DNA of 64,000 bases, taken from assembly GCF_001571325.1 (NCBI RefSeq), contig NZ_BCTO01000047.1:1-64000 (forward strand), given 5' to 3'. The notes under the pieces were generated by a model that was not told the DNA's origin, ran no database searches, and saw nothing but the letters and a program-made list of their open reading frames with translations. This stretch comes from Delftia tsuruhatensis NBRC 16741. GTDB lineage: Bacteria > Pseudomonadota > Gammaproteobacteria > Burkholderiales > Burkholderiaceae_C. The translations under genes and the position numbers were made by a program. Shown one piece after another: positions 32,808-40,905 of the stretch (positions within the stretch are counted from its first letter, which is position 1; every line of letters starts with the position of its first letter).

Positions 32808-33184
32808 TTGCCGTATATCGCACCGAACCAGTGCGATGTTGCAGGCGGCCTAACATCAGTCCCCATGCTGCAGACCGCTGCTTCCAGCCACCGCCGCCCC
32901 CGCCCCTGCATGCGCCTCACGGCAAGTGATGCGGGGAGCACGCGCGTGCCGGCCAGCAAGGCCTGGCCTGCCACGGCCGCTCGCCTGCGCGAGCGCGATG
33001 CAGCGCGGCTGAACATCGGCCCCAGACAGGCCGCACGGTCTTGATGCGCTGCCCTGCGCGGAACCGGGCAGCGTCGCTTCACTGAATCCGCTCTTCTTGC
33101 GCCGCCTTCACCTTGAAACTGAAGACGGTTGGGTTTTCACGCGTCTGCCGGGCCACAAGGCCTGCCGACAAAGCGAGCTTTGCC
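32808..33184. other. 377-bp stretch without a supported gene
   Basis: Short frames here have no ribosome site or recognisable product. A perfect stem ATCGCAC / GTGCGAT (32817-32837, 7-nt loop) lies 10 bp past the previous stop and may act as a weak terminator. If the downstream GNAT-like protein starts at the TTG at 33113, the gap shrinks to 305 bp. Confidence 0.5.
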
Positions 33185-33874
33185 GTGACCTGTCTAGCCT
33201 TTGCCCCAGCCGGGCCCTCGTTTTCCTCCCTCTGGCGCCATCTGCGTGATGCCGCGGCGCATCGCGCCTCGGCCCGCTTGCGGCCGCACCACGTCACCGA
33301 ACTGCGCATCGACGTGATGCAGCCGCTGGTGGAGGGCGAGCTCGAAGCCATTCATGAGCGCCTGTACCAGCCCGGCAACAAGCTGCACGGCCTGGAGCGA
33401 CGTCCGCTTCACGATCCGCAGTTCCAGCTGCACTGGCGGGAGGCCGACGGCGAATGGTTTGCCTACGTGGAGGATATGGAGCGGCGCTGCCTGGCCGGCT
33501 ACACGGTGTTCAATCGCCTGGTCGAAGTGGACAAGCGCACCGACCGCCGCGTGCGCTCGCCCCATTCGCGCTTTGCGCCGGACTACCAGCGGCGCGGCAT
33601 CGCCAGCGCCGTCTACCGCAGCGTGCTCGATACGGGCACCTGCCTCGTCAGCGGCGCACGCCAGTCGCCGGGTGCACACGGCCTGTGGAACCATCTGGCG
33701 CGCAGCTATGACGGCCGCTATGTGGGCATCACGGAGAGCAAGTCGCTGATCCATCTGGGCTGCAATGTGCCCGACGATGTCATGGACCGGCTGTCCACTC
33801 GCCGCATGCTGCTGGGCGCGGGCTGGACGGTGAAGTCCTTCGCCCAGGCCGTCCGGATGCAGGTGCCTGACTGA
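33185..33874 (+). CDS. GNAT-like N-acetyltransferase
   Basis: 229 residues from a GTG at 33185; a TTG at 33113 and a later ATG at 33317 are alternatives and the true start is unclear. The segment SRFAPDYQRRGIASAVYRSVLDTG (given by its key part QRRGIASAVY) matches the acetyl-CoA pyrophosphate loop Q/RxxGxG/A of GNAT enzymes. Around it are WREADGEWFAYVED and a C-terminal basic region. Substrate unknown. It converges on yaeQ with 29 bp between. No membrane or signal sequence. Confidence 0.6.
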   Translation: MTCLAFAPAGPSFSSLWRHLRDAAAHRASARLRPHHVTELRIDVMQPLVEGELEAIHERLYQPGNKLHGLERRPLHDPQFQLHWREADGEWFAYVEDMERRCLAGYTVFNRLVEVDKRTDRRVRSPHSRFAPDYQRRGIASAVYRSVLDTGTCLVSGARQSPGAHGLWNHLARSYDGRYVGITESKSLIHLGCNVPDDVMDRLSTRRMLLGAGWTVKSFAQAVRMQVPD

Positions 33875-33903
33875 GACAGTGGCTTGCTTGGGCCAGTGCC
33901 CGG

Positions 33904-34464
33904 CTACTTCCAGCGCAGCGGCTCGATGAAGACCGTGCCCAGATTGCTGCTGAGCGTCAATGCGCCTTCCTGGATGGTGGCCTGCAGTTGCATGCTGCGC
34001 TCGGCCAGCTCCGCCAGCGACTGGGAGGTTTCGGAGGGAATCCGCCAGACCTGCAGCTTGTTCAGTCGTGCCAGCTTGCCTTCCAGGCCTTTCCACCAGA
34101 CTTCCGCCGCATGGTGGAAGGCGTAGAGCACTACGGCATCGGACTTGTTGCATGCCTTGGCGATGGGCTTTTCCTCGGGCTGGCCGACCTCGATCCACAG
34201 GCGCTTGGCTCCCGTGAAGTCGGTCAGCGAGACATCGGGATCCTCGGGATCGGACAGGCCCGCGCCAAAGGCCAGCGTGCCGTCGCCGTTGCACATGTCG
34301 CTGAGCTGGTGGGCATTGAGGGCCAGGGCCACAAGGCGCACCATCATGCGCTCGTCCGTTTCGCTGGGATGGCGAGCCAGGGTCAGCGCATGGTCGGCGT
34401 AGTAGCCGTGGTCAATGTCGGCGATGGACAGGTTCGCCTTGAAGATGGTGGATTTGAGGGCCAT
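33904..34464 (-). CDS. yaeQ: YaeQ family protein
   Basis: 186 residues matching YaeQ along its length: MALKSTIFKANLSIADIDHG, LARHPSETDERMMVRL, LWIEVGQPEEKPIAKACNKS and a late W-R-I-P segment. YaeQ has a nuclease-like (PD-D/ExK) fold; an E.GQP and K-rich centre fits this. In enterobacteria it was first noted as a suppressor of RfaH loss; its real role is not known. Cytosolic. It lies 26 bp downstream of the acyltransferase and probably belongs to the purB operon. Confidence 0.9.
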   Translation of the reverse strand: MALKSTIFKANLSIADIDHGYYADHALTLARHPSETDERMMVRLVALALNAHQLSDMCNGDGTLAFGAGLSDPEDPDVSLTDFTGAKRLWIEVGQPEEKPIAKACNKSDAVVLYAFHHAAEVWWKGLEGKLARLNKLQVWRIPSETSQSLAELAERSMQLQATIQEGALTLSSNLGTVFIEPLRWK

Positions 34465-34490
34465 GAGACAGGTAGTTCGGCAGGTGAGGG

Positions 34491-35567
34491 TCAGCCCGTC
34501 ACATGCGACGAAGGGATTTTGGGAGCACCCGAAGCGGGCCGGGCAGGCTTGAAGGTCAGTGCCTGCTTTTCCAGCAAATGCCAGGACAGCACGGCCAGCA
34601 GGCCCGTGCCGGCCACGGTGCAGGCCAGAGCTGCGCCATAGCCGAGCCGGTCCGCGAAATGCCAGACCACCAGCTGCTGCACGGGAAAGGCGTAAATGTA
34701 CAGGCCGTAAGAGAAATCGCCGAAATGCCCTGCATGCTTGAGAAGGGGCGTGGATGCCGATCCTGCCACCACGGAAAAAACTGCAAGCGCCAGCAAGGGT
34801 GCCTGGCCCGCAATGATCGCCGGGCCTTTGAAGTAGAGGACGGCAAGCAGCAGCAGCATTGCAGTCATCGCCAACGGGCGGCGCTCTATCCACAGATGGC
34901 GCCAGCAGGCCAGCGTCGCGCCCAGCGCGAACACCATGCCGTATTGCAGTCCGAACGACCAGGCAGGCATGGCAGCACCCGGCGCTGGGCTGTAGTGCCA
35001 CTGCATGCCCAAAAGCAGCGCAAGAAATGCCAGGGGAGCAACCCAGGGCCAGCGCATCACACCCAGGGCTCCGGCTGCAGCAAGGAAGGCATAGCAGCCC
35101 ACTTCCAGCGGGATGGTCCACAAGGGGCCATTGACCGATGAAGCCAGCACGTTGCCATCAAATACGCCCGGCAGCGCAAACTGTGTGTCCAGCCACAGGT
35201 TGCGCAGATAGTCCCACGTCAATGGATGCGCGAGATAGGCCTTCAAGGGCAAGGTGGTGACCAAGGGCCCGAGCACGAAAGCGCAGAGCAGGACGGCTGC
35301 GATGAGGCCGGGCCAGATACGCAGTGCCCGGCGCGCCGCAAAGCGCCCCAGATGCGGGTCAGCCAGCCAGGACAAGGTGACGAGATAGCCACTGATGGCA
35401 AAGAAGATGACCACGCCCAGCGCCCCGGGCTCGTTGTGCAGGAGCTGGGGAACCGGCAAGCCCATGACCGCGAACTGATGGCTCCAGATGACCAGCAGTG
35501 CGGCCAGCAGTCTCAGCGCGTCGAAATTGTTGGATCGCGCCGAAGTGCCGGCACCATGGGCCTGCAT
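34491..35567 (-). CDS. acyltransferase-3 family membrane protein
   Basis: 358 residues, about ten membrane helices. The start NNFDALRLLAALLVIWSHQF, then a GVVIFFAISGYLVT segment and the RRALRIWPGL basic turn, are the family pattern; a conserved His sits in WSHQ. Relatives put acetyl or other acyl groups on lipopolysaccharide O-antigen, exopolysaccharide or peptidoglycan from the inner membrane. The start is 4 bp past the purB stop, so translation is probably coupled. Substrate cannot be told; no polysaccharide genes are adjacent. Confidence 0.85.
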   Translation of the reverse strand: MQAHGAGTSARSNNFDALRLLAALLVIWSHQFAVMGLPVPQLLHNEPGALGVVIFFAISGYLVTLSWLADPHLGRFAARRALRIWPGLIAAVLLCAFVLGPLVTTLPLKAYLAHPLTWDYLRNLWLDTQFALPGVFDGNVLASSVNGPLWTIPLEVGCYAFLAAAGALGVMRWPWVAPLAFLALLLGMQWHYSPAPGAAMPAWSFGLQYGMVFALGATLACWRHLWIERRPLAMTAMLLLLAVLYFKGPAIIAGQAPLLALAVFSVVAGSASTPLLKHAGHFGDFSYGLYIYAFPVQQLVVWHFADRLGYGAALACTVAGTGLLAVLSWHLLEKQALTFKPARPASGAPKIPSSHVTG

Positions 35568-35571
35568 CAAC

Positions 35572-36951
35572 TCAGACGCGGCGCGCCAGCTCGGCCGCCT
35601 TGCCCACATAGGAGGCAGGCGTCATGGCCAGCAGGCGGTCCTTGTCGGCCTGGGGGATTTCCAGGCCGTTGATCAGGCGGTGCAGGTCTTCGGCCTGCAC
35701 GGTCTTGCCGCGCGTGACTTCCTTGAGCTTTTCGTAGGCGCCCTGCACGCCGTAGCGGCGCATCACGGTCTGGATGGGCTCGGCCAGGACTTCCCAGGCG
35801 TTGTCCAGGTCTTCCTGCAGGCGCTCTTCGTTGAGTTCGAGCTTGTTCAGGCCGGTCATCAGCGAGCTGTAGGCCAACGTGGCATAGCCCATGGCCACGC
35901 CGATGTTGCGCAGCACGGTCGAATCGGTCAGGTCACGCTGCCAGCGCGAGATGGGCAGCTTTTCGGCCAGGTGCTTGAGCAGGGCGTTGGCCAGGCCCAG
36001 GTTGCCTTCGGCATTCTCGAAGTCGATGGGGTTGACCTTGTGCGGCATGGTCGAGGAGCCGATCTCGCCGGCCTTCAGGCGCTGCTTGAAGTAGCCCAGG
36101 GACACATAGCCCCAGACATCGCGCGAGAAGTCGATGAGGATGGTGTTGGCGCGCGCGATGGCGTCGAACAGCTCGGCCATGTAGTCATGCGGCTCGATCT
36201 GGATCGAGTAGGGCTGGAAGCTCAGGCCCAGACCCTGGGGTTCCGGCGACTCGATCACGTTCTTGCTGAAGGCTTCCCAGTCGAACTCGGGCCAGGCGGA
36301 AAGGTGGGCGTTGTAGTTGCCGACGGCGCCGTTCATCTTGGCCAGGAGCTTGACCTCGGCAATGCGCGCGGCTGCCTTTTCCAGGCGCACCAGCACGTTG
36401 GCGATTTCCTTGCCCACGGTGGTGGGGCTGGCGGTCTGGCCGTGCGTGCGGCTGAGCATGGGCACGGCAGCATAGGCATGGGCCATCTCGCGCAGCTTGG
36501 CCGTGATGCCGGAGATTGCAGGCAGCAGCACGCTGTCGCGGCCGGCGCGCAGTTGCAGCGCGTGGCTGGTGTTGTTGATGTCTTCGCTGGTGCATGCAAA
36601 GTGCACGAATTCGGCGGCCTTGAGCAGCTCGGGACGGCCGTCGAACTTGCCCTTGATCCAGTACTCCACGGCCTTGACGTCGTGGTTGGTGGTCTTTTCG
36701 ATGTCCTTGATGGCCACGGCATCGGCCTCGGAGAAGTTCTTCACCAGGTCCTGCAGATAGACGCGCGCGCCTTCGGACAGGGGCTTGAACTCGGCAAAGC
36801 CGGCATCCGACAGGGCGATGAACCAGGTGACCTCCACCTGCACGCGGCGGTGCATGTATCCCATCTCGCTCATGATCGGGCGCAGAGGAGACAGTTTGGC
36901 GGCGTAGCGGCCGTCGAGCGGGGACAGGGCGGAGATGTGCGGCAGATTCAT
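35572..36951 (-). CDS. purB: adenylosuccinate lyase
   Basis: 459 residues of the fumarase/aspartase superfamily, longer E. coli-type form. It cleaves SAICAR to AICAR and adenylosuccinate to AMP, both releasing fumarate, in purine synthesis. Marks: SPLDGRYA start, TNHDVKAVEYW, HFACTSEDINNTSHAL, TRTHGQ-type SRTHGQTASPTT, and the signature loop GSSTMPHKVNPIDFENAEGN carrying the catalytic serine. It heads a minus-strand run purB-acyltransferase-yaeQ and is divergent from the glutathione transferase gene. Confidence 0.98.
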   Translation of the reverse strand: MNLPHISALSPLDGRYAAKLSPLRPIMSEMGYMHRRVQVEVTWFIALSDAGFAEFKPLSEGARVYLQDLVKNFSEADAVAIKDIEKTTNHDVKAVEYWIKGKFDGRPELLKAAEFVHFACTSEDINNTSHALQLRAGRDSVLLPAISGITAKLREMAHAYAAVPMLSRTHGQTASPTTVGKEIANVLVRLEKAAARIAEVKLLAKMNGAVGNYNAHLSAWPEFDWEAFSKNVIESPEPQGLGLSFQPYSIQIEPHDYMAELFDAIARANTILIDFSRDVWGYVSLGYFKQRLKAGEIGSSTMPHKVNPIDFENAEGNLGLANALLKHLAEKLPISRWQRDLTDSTVLRNIGVAMGYATLAYSSLMTGLNKLELNEERLQEDLDNAWEVLAEPIQTVMRRYGVQGAYEKLKEVTRGKTVQAEDLHRLINGLEIPQADKDRLLAMTPASYVGKAAELARRV

Positions 36952-37065
36952 GGGCCGTGATTGTAGGTGCGCGCGGCAAAAACGGGGGCCGAGGGGGAGA
37001 TCGCCGGGCAGCGCATAGAATCTGCTGCCCGCCCATGGGCCGCCTCTTCGCCACGGAAAATTGCC

Positions 37066-37686
37066 ATGAAACTGATAGGTTCCTCCACCAGCGCCTACGT
37101 ACGCAAGGTACGCGTCGTACTGGCAGAGAAAAGGCTCGACTATCAGTTCGTCGAGGAAAACCCCTGGAGCCGCGAGCTGTCGCCCGGCACCGGCAACCCG
37201 CTGGGCAAGGTGCCGCGCCTGGTCATGGACGGCAGCGATGCCATGTTCGACTCGCGCGTGATCGTCGAATATCTGGACACACTTTCCCCGGTAGGCAAGC
37301 TGATCCCCGGCACGGGGCGCGAGCGCGCCGAGATCAAGACCTGGGAAGCACTGGCCGATGGCCTGCTGGATGCCGGGGCGCTGGCCCGCCTCGAAGCCAC
37401 CTGGGATGGCCGCAGCGAAGAACAGCGCTGCCAGGCATGGATAGACCGCCAGCTTGCCAAGGTCCGGGCTGCACTGAACGTGATGTCCCAGGGCCTGGGC
37501 GACAAGCCGTATTGCTGCGGCATCCACTTCACCCTGGCCGACGTGTGCGTGGGCTGCGCCCTGGGCTGGCTGGACTTTCGCTTTCCCGAGCTGGACTGGC
37601 GCACCGACCACCCCAATCTGGCCACGCTGCAAGCCAAGCTGGCAGAGCGTGCCAGTTTTGCAGCCACGCGCCCTCCCCAGCCCTGA
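37066..37686 (+). CDS. glutathione S-transferase family protein
   Basis: 206 residues: an N-terminal thioredoxin-fold (MKLIGSSTSAYVRKVRVVLAEK; NPLGKVPRLVMDG with cis-Pro; DSRVIVEYLD) and an all-helical C-terminal domain with FTLADVCVGCALGWLDFRFP. The SSTSAYVRK start resembles YibF/beta-like GSTs with a serine or cysteine-free active site. It conjugates or reduces with glutathione; the substrate is unknown. Start at 37066; the upstream frame is spurious. A bidirectional terminator follows 20 bp after the stop. Confidence 0.93.
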   Translation: MKLIGSSTSAYVRKVRVVLAEKRLDYQFVEENPWSRELSPGTGNPLGKVPRLVMDGSDAMFDSRVIVEYLDTLSPVGKLIPGTGRERAEIKTWEALADGLLDAGALARLEATWDGRSEEQRCQAWIDRQLAKVRAALNVMSQGLGDKPYCCGIHFTLADVCVGCALGWLDFRFPELDWRTDHPNLATLQAKLAERASFAATRPPQP

Positions 37687-37706
37687 CGCCGCACCAGCCC
37701 GGGAAA

Positions 37707-37738
37707 GCAAAAAGGCCACCCGATGGGTGGCCTTTTTG
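37707..37738. terminator. bidirectional terminator between gst and glnE
   Basis: AAAAAGGCCACCC, loop GATG region, GGGTGGCCTTTTT: a 13-bp perfect stem with A/T-runs on both sides. It ends gst and, on the minus strand, could end transcripts coming from glnE or from the structured element at 37752-37845. Confidence 0.92.
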
Positions 37739-37751
37739 CTGGCATAAAAAA

Positions 37752-37845
37752 GTTGCGAAGCATCCCGAAACGAATAAAGAGAGGGAGGGAGGAGAAGCGC
37801 TTCGGGCGGAACAGTTCAGGACTGTGGCCCCAGAGGCTTCGCAAC
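37752..37845. ncRNA. candidate structured RNA (three-helix junction) in the glnE 3' region
   Basis: A perfect 10-bp outer helix GTTGCGAAGC (37752-37761) / GCTTCGCAAC (37836-37845) encloses CCCGAA (37764-37769) / TTCGGG (37801-37806) and ACAGT (37811-37815) / ACTGT (37821-37825). This gives a three-way junction with a purine-rich loop. On the minus strand it would lie downstream of glnE and directly before the terminator at 37707, so it could be a 3'-UTR-derived small RNA. Strand, promoter and function are unknown; I do not recognise the fold. The rest of the 37739-38039 gap holds no supported gene. Confidence 0.45.
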
Positions 37846-38039
37846 GTGAAATTCGGTCTGGATACTCTCTCTCAACAAGCTGTTCAATAGATGAGCTACT
37901 TTTGCAGAAGTTCCAGGGGTCGTGGGCAGGAAAAATGTAACATTTTGAGGATGCCCGCGATCCTGCTGTAGGCCAATTTCCACGGATGCTGAAGTGAAGG
38001 CGTTCGCAGCCGCAAGCCGCCTTCTTTGCGTTCACATCG

Positions 38040-40802
38040 TCAAGCCGCAACGGCGTTGGCGAAAACCGCATCCCACAAGGCCTTGACGGGCGCACTCAGC
38101 GGCTCGGCCTGCCCTGGCACCAGCTGTGCCGAGCGCTCATCCAGCCGTGCCACGTGCTGCAGGCGGCGCAGCTCGCGGTAGGCCCGGGCCGCCTGCTGGC
38201 CTACGCCGGCCGGGATCAATCCTGCCTGTTCGGCGCGCTGCAGCAACGCGATATTGCCGAGGTTGGCCATCAGTTCCGGGTACGAGGCCGATTGCGAGAG
38301 CACGAGGTACTGGACCGCGAATTCCACATCGACCATGCCGCCCGGGCTGTGCTTGACATCGAACAGGCCGCCGCGCACCGGATGGGCGCCGCGCACGCGT
38401 TCGCGCATGGCGACGATTTCGTCGCGCAGCGCCGAGGGGTCGCGAGGCGCGGTGATCACAGCCTCGCGCACGGCATCGAAGCGGGCCTGCAGATCGTCAC
38501 TGCCCAGCACGAAGCGCGCCCGCGTCATGGCCTGGTGCTCCCAGGTCCACGCCGTGTTGCTGCCGCGCTGCTGCTGGTAGTTGGCATAGGAGGCGAAGCT
38601 GGTCACCAGCAGGCCCGAGTTGCCGTTGGGGCGCAGCGCGGTGTCGATCTCGAACAGGTCGCCCTCGCCCGTCTTGACGGCCAGCCAGTTGATAAGCTTG
38701 CGCACAAAGGCGGCATAGATCTCGGAGGCGTGTTCGTCTTCGTCATCGAAGACGAAGACGATGTCCAGGTCGCTGCCGTAGCCCAGCTCCTTTCCGCCCA
38801 GCTTGCCGTAGCCGATGATGGCGAACTGCGGCGACTCGCGGTGGCGGTTCTTGAGCCGGCTCCAGCACCAGCTGGCCGTCACCCGCAGCACGCAGTCGGC
38901 CAGTGCGCTGAGATCGTCCGCCACCTGCTCGACCGTGATGCGGCCTTCGATATCGCGCGCCAGCGTGCGAAAGACCTCGGCATGGTGGGCGCGGCGCAGC
39001 AGGTTCAGCAGGGTTTCGTCATCGTCCTCGCCCGTGGCCTGCAGCGCGGCCAGGCGCAGGGCCAGCTCATGCTCGAAGTCCATGGGCGAGAAACGCTCGC
39101 CCAGCATGGCTTCGTTGGCCAGCTCGTCGATCACGCCCGGGTGCTGCTGCAGGTAGCGCGCGGGCCAGCGTGCCGCGCCCAGCAGGTCCAGCAGCCGCTC
39201 GTGCACGGCGGGGCGCTCCAGCAGCAGGGCCAGATAGCTTTCACGGCGCAGCAGCGGCTCCAGCCAGTTCAGAAAGCGCAGCGCGGCGTCTTCGGGCACG
39301 CTGCGCTCGGCCACCCATTGCGCCGTGCGCTGCACGAGTCGAAACAGCCGGCCGCGCGCCTCGTCGCGCAGGTTGGCGATGCGGGCATTGCCGCGCCAGT
39401 CGGCCACATGGGCGGCCAGGGCTGGCGGCAACTGCTCCATGAGGCCGTCTATCTCGCGCGGCGTGCCCTGGGCGGGGCTGCGCGCGCCGTTGCAACGGCC
39501 CGAGCCGCACTGGGGCTGGGCCGAGCCGCCCAGCAGGGTGTCGAATTCCTCGGCCACCTTTTCACGATGGGCATCGAGCTGGTGCAAAAAGGCGCAGGCA
39601 TCGGCAAAGCCCATGGTGCGCGCAATCCATTCCAGGTCATCGTCGCGGGTGGGCAGCACATGGGTCTGCTGGTCGTCCAGGTACTGGATACGGTGCTCGA
39701 CACGGCGCAAAAAGGTGTAGGCCGAGCCCAGGGCGTCGGCCACTTCCTGGCTCATGAGGCCGGCGCGCGCCAGGCGGCCCAGCGCCTCCAGCGTGGGGCG
39801 GCAGCGCAGTTCGGGGAACTGGCCGCCACGCACCACCTGCAGCAGCTGCACGGTGAATTCGATCTCGCGGATGCCGCCGCGCGAGAGCTTGACGTCATTG
39901 GAGCGGCCCGGATGGCCCGCGCTGCGCCGCGCCGCATGCTCGCGGATCTGGCGGTGCAGCGAGCGCAGCGCATCAAAGACCGCGTAGTCCAGGTAGCGGC
40001 GAAAGACAAAGGGCAGGACCACGGCACGCAGCGCCTGCACCTGCTGGGAGCGCACGCAGTCCATGGGCGCCACGACGCGGCTCTTGAGCCAGGCAAAGCG
40101 CTCCCACTCGCGTCCATGGGTCTGCAGATACTCCTCCAGCGAGGCCAGCGAGACGGCCGAAGGCCCCGAGTTCCCGTTGGGACGCAGCGCCAGGTCCACG
40201 CGGAAGACAAAGCCGTGCTCGGTGGTGTCGCCGATCAGGCCGTAGATGCCCTTGACCACGCGCGCGAAGTACTCGTGGTTGGAGATCACCCCGCGCCCAT
40301 CGGGCAGGCCGGCGGTGTCGCCGTCCTGCTCGTAGACGTAGATCAGGTCGATGTCGCTGGAGACGTTGAGCTCGCGTGCGCCCAGCTTGCCCATGCCGAT
40401 GATCCACAGCTGCACTGGCCGGCCGTCGGGGCCTTGGGGCGCGCCATGGCGCGCGTCGAGCTCGGCGCGCGCCTGGATGCAGGCGCGCTCCAGCGCCAGC
40501 TCGGCCAGCTCGGTCACGGCGCGCGTGACTACGGCCAGCGGCGCCTGCTGCTCGCAGTCGAGCACCATGGTGCGCTCCATGACCAGCTGGCGCAGCACAC
40601 GCAGCGCAGCCGACAGGTCCAGGCCACGCTCCAGCAGTGCCACCAGGGCCTGCTCCATGGACGCGCGCTCGGGCGGACCCGGCGGCAAAAGGCTCAGCTC
40701 GTCGCCATAGCGACGGTGCAGCCGTTGGTGAAAACGGGAATAGGCGGCCTGTGCGGGGACATTCAAGGCCGTACCTGCCATTGCGTGAACTGAGGATTGC
40801 AT
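38040..40802 (-). CDS. glnE: bifunctional glutamine synthetase adenylyltransferase/adenylyl-removing enzyme
   Basis: 920 residues from MQSSVHAM (40802); a longer frame begins at 40826 and MAGTALN at 40781 is possible. Two nucleotidyltransferase halves are visible, each with a metal-binding GSDxD-type motif: SSDIDLIYVYEQDGD in the N-terminal adenylyl-removing half and GSDLDIVFVFDDE in the C-terminal adenylylating half, plus paired ALRPNGNSG segments. GlnE adds or removes AMP on a tyrosine of glutamine synthetase in response to PII and glutamine. Cytosolic. It is divergent from yhdP across about 100 bp and has a long 3' region to a terminator at 37707. Confidence 0.97.
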   Translation of the reverse strand: MQSSVHAMAGTALNVPAQAAYSRFHQRLHRRYGDELSLLPPGPPERASMEQALVALLERGLDLSAALRVLRQLVMERTMVLDCEQQAPLAVVTRAVTELAELALERACIQARAELDARHGAPQGPDGRPVQLWIIGMGKLGARELNVSSDIDLIYVYEQDGDTAGLPDGRGVISNHEYFARVVKGIYGLIGDTTEHGFVFRVDLALRPNGNSGPSAVSLASLEEYLQTHGREWERFAWLKSRVVAPMDCVRSQQVQALRAVVLPFVFRRYLDYAVFDALRSLHRQIREHAARRSAGHPGRSNDVKLSRGGIREIEFTVQLLQVVRGGQFPELRCRPTLEALGRLARAGLMSQEVADALGSAYTFLRRVEHRIQYLDDQQTHVLPTRDDDLEWIARTMGFADACAFLHQLDAHREKVAEEFDTLLGGSAQPQCGSGRCNGARSPAQGTPREIDGLMEQLPPALAAHVADWRGNARIANLRDEARGRLFRLVQRTAQWVAERSVPEDAALRFLNWLEPLLRRESYLALLLERPAVHERLLDLLGAARWPARYLQQHPGVIDELANEAMLGERFSPMDFEHELALRLAALQATGEDDDETLLNLLRRAHHAEVFRTLARDIEGRITVEQVADDLSALADCVLRVTASWCWSRLKNRHRESPQFAIIGYGKLGGKELGYGSDLDIVFVFDDEDEHASEIYAAFVRKLINWLAVKTGEGDLFEIDTALRPNGNSGLLVTSFASYANYQQQRGSNTAWTWEHQAMTRARFVLGSDDLQARFDAVREAVITAPRDPSALRDEIVAMRERVRGAHPVRGGLFDVKHSPGGMVDVEFAVQYLVLSQSASYPELMANLGNIALLQRAEQAGLIPAGVGQQAARAYRELRRLQHVARLDERSAQLVPGQAEPLSAPVKALWDAVFANAVAA

Positions 40803-40905
40803 ACGGAACGCGAAAGAAGCGGCCACTCACGCGCAGAGGGATTGCAGCAACCCTTGGTTACCGCCCAGGCCCTGAGGGCGCCGGTCATAATTCCCGTCAT
40901 AGCTG

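Noticed and set aside
32808..33044. 78-codon open frame after the DUF1289-type gene
   Set aside because: No ribosome site, arginine-rich shadow-like composition and no recognisable homology.
38154..40793. Long open frame antisense to glnE
   Set aside because: Same composition artefact; glnE itself has clear catalytic motifs.
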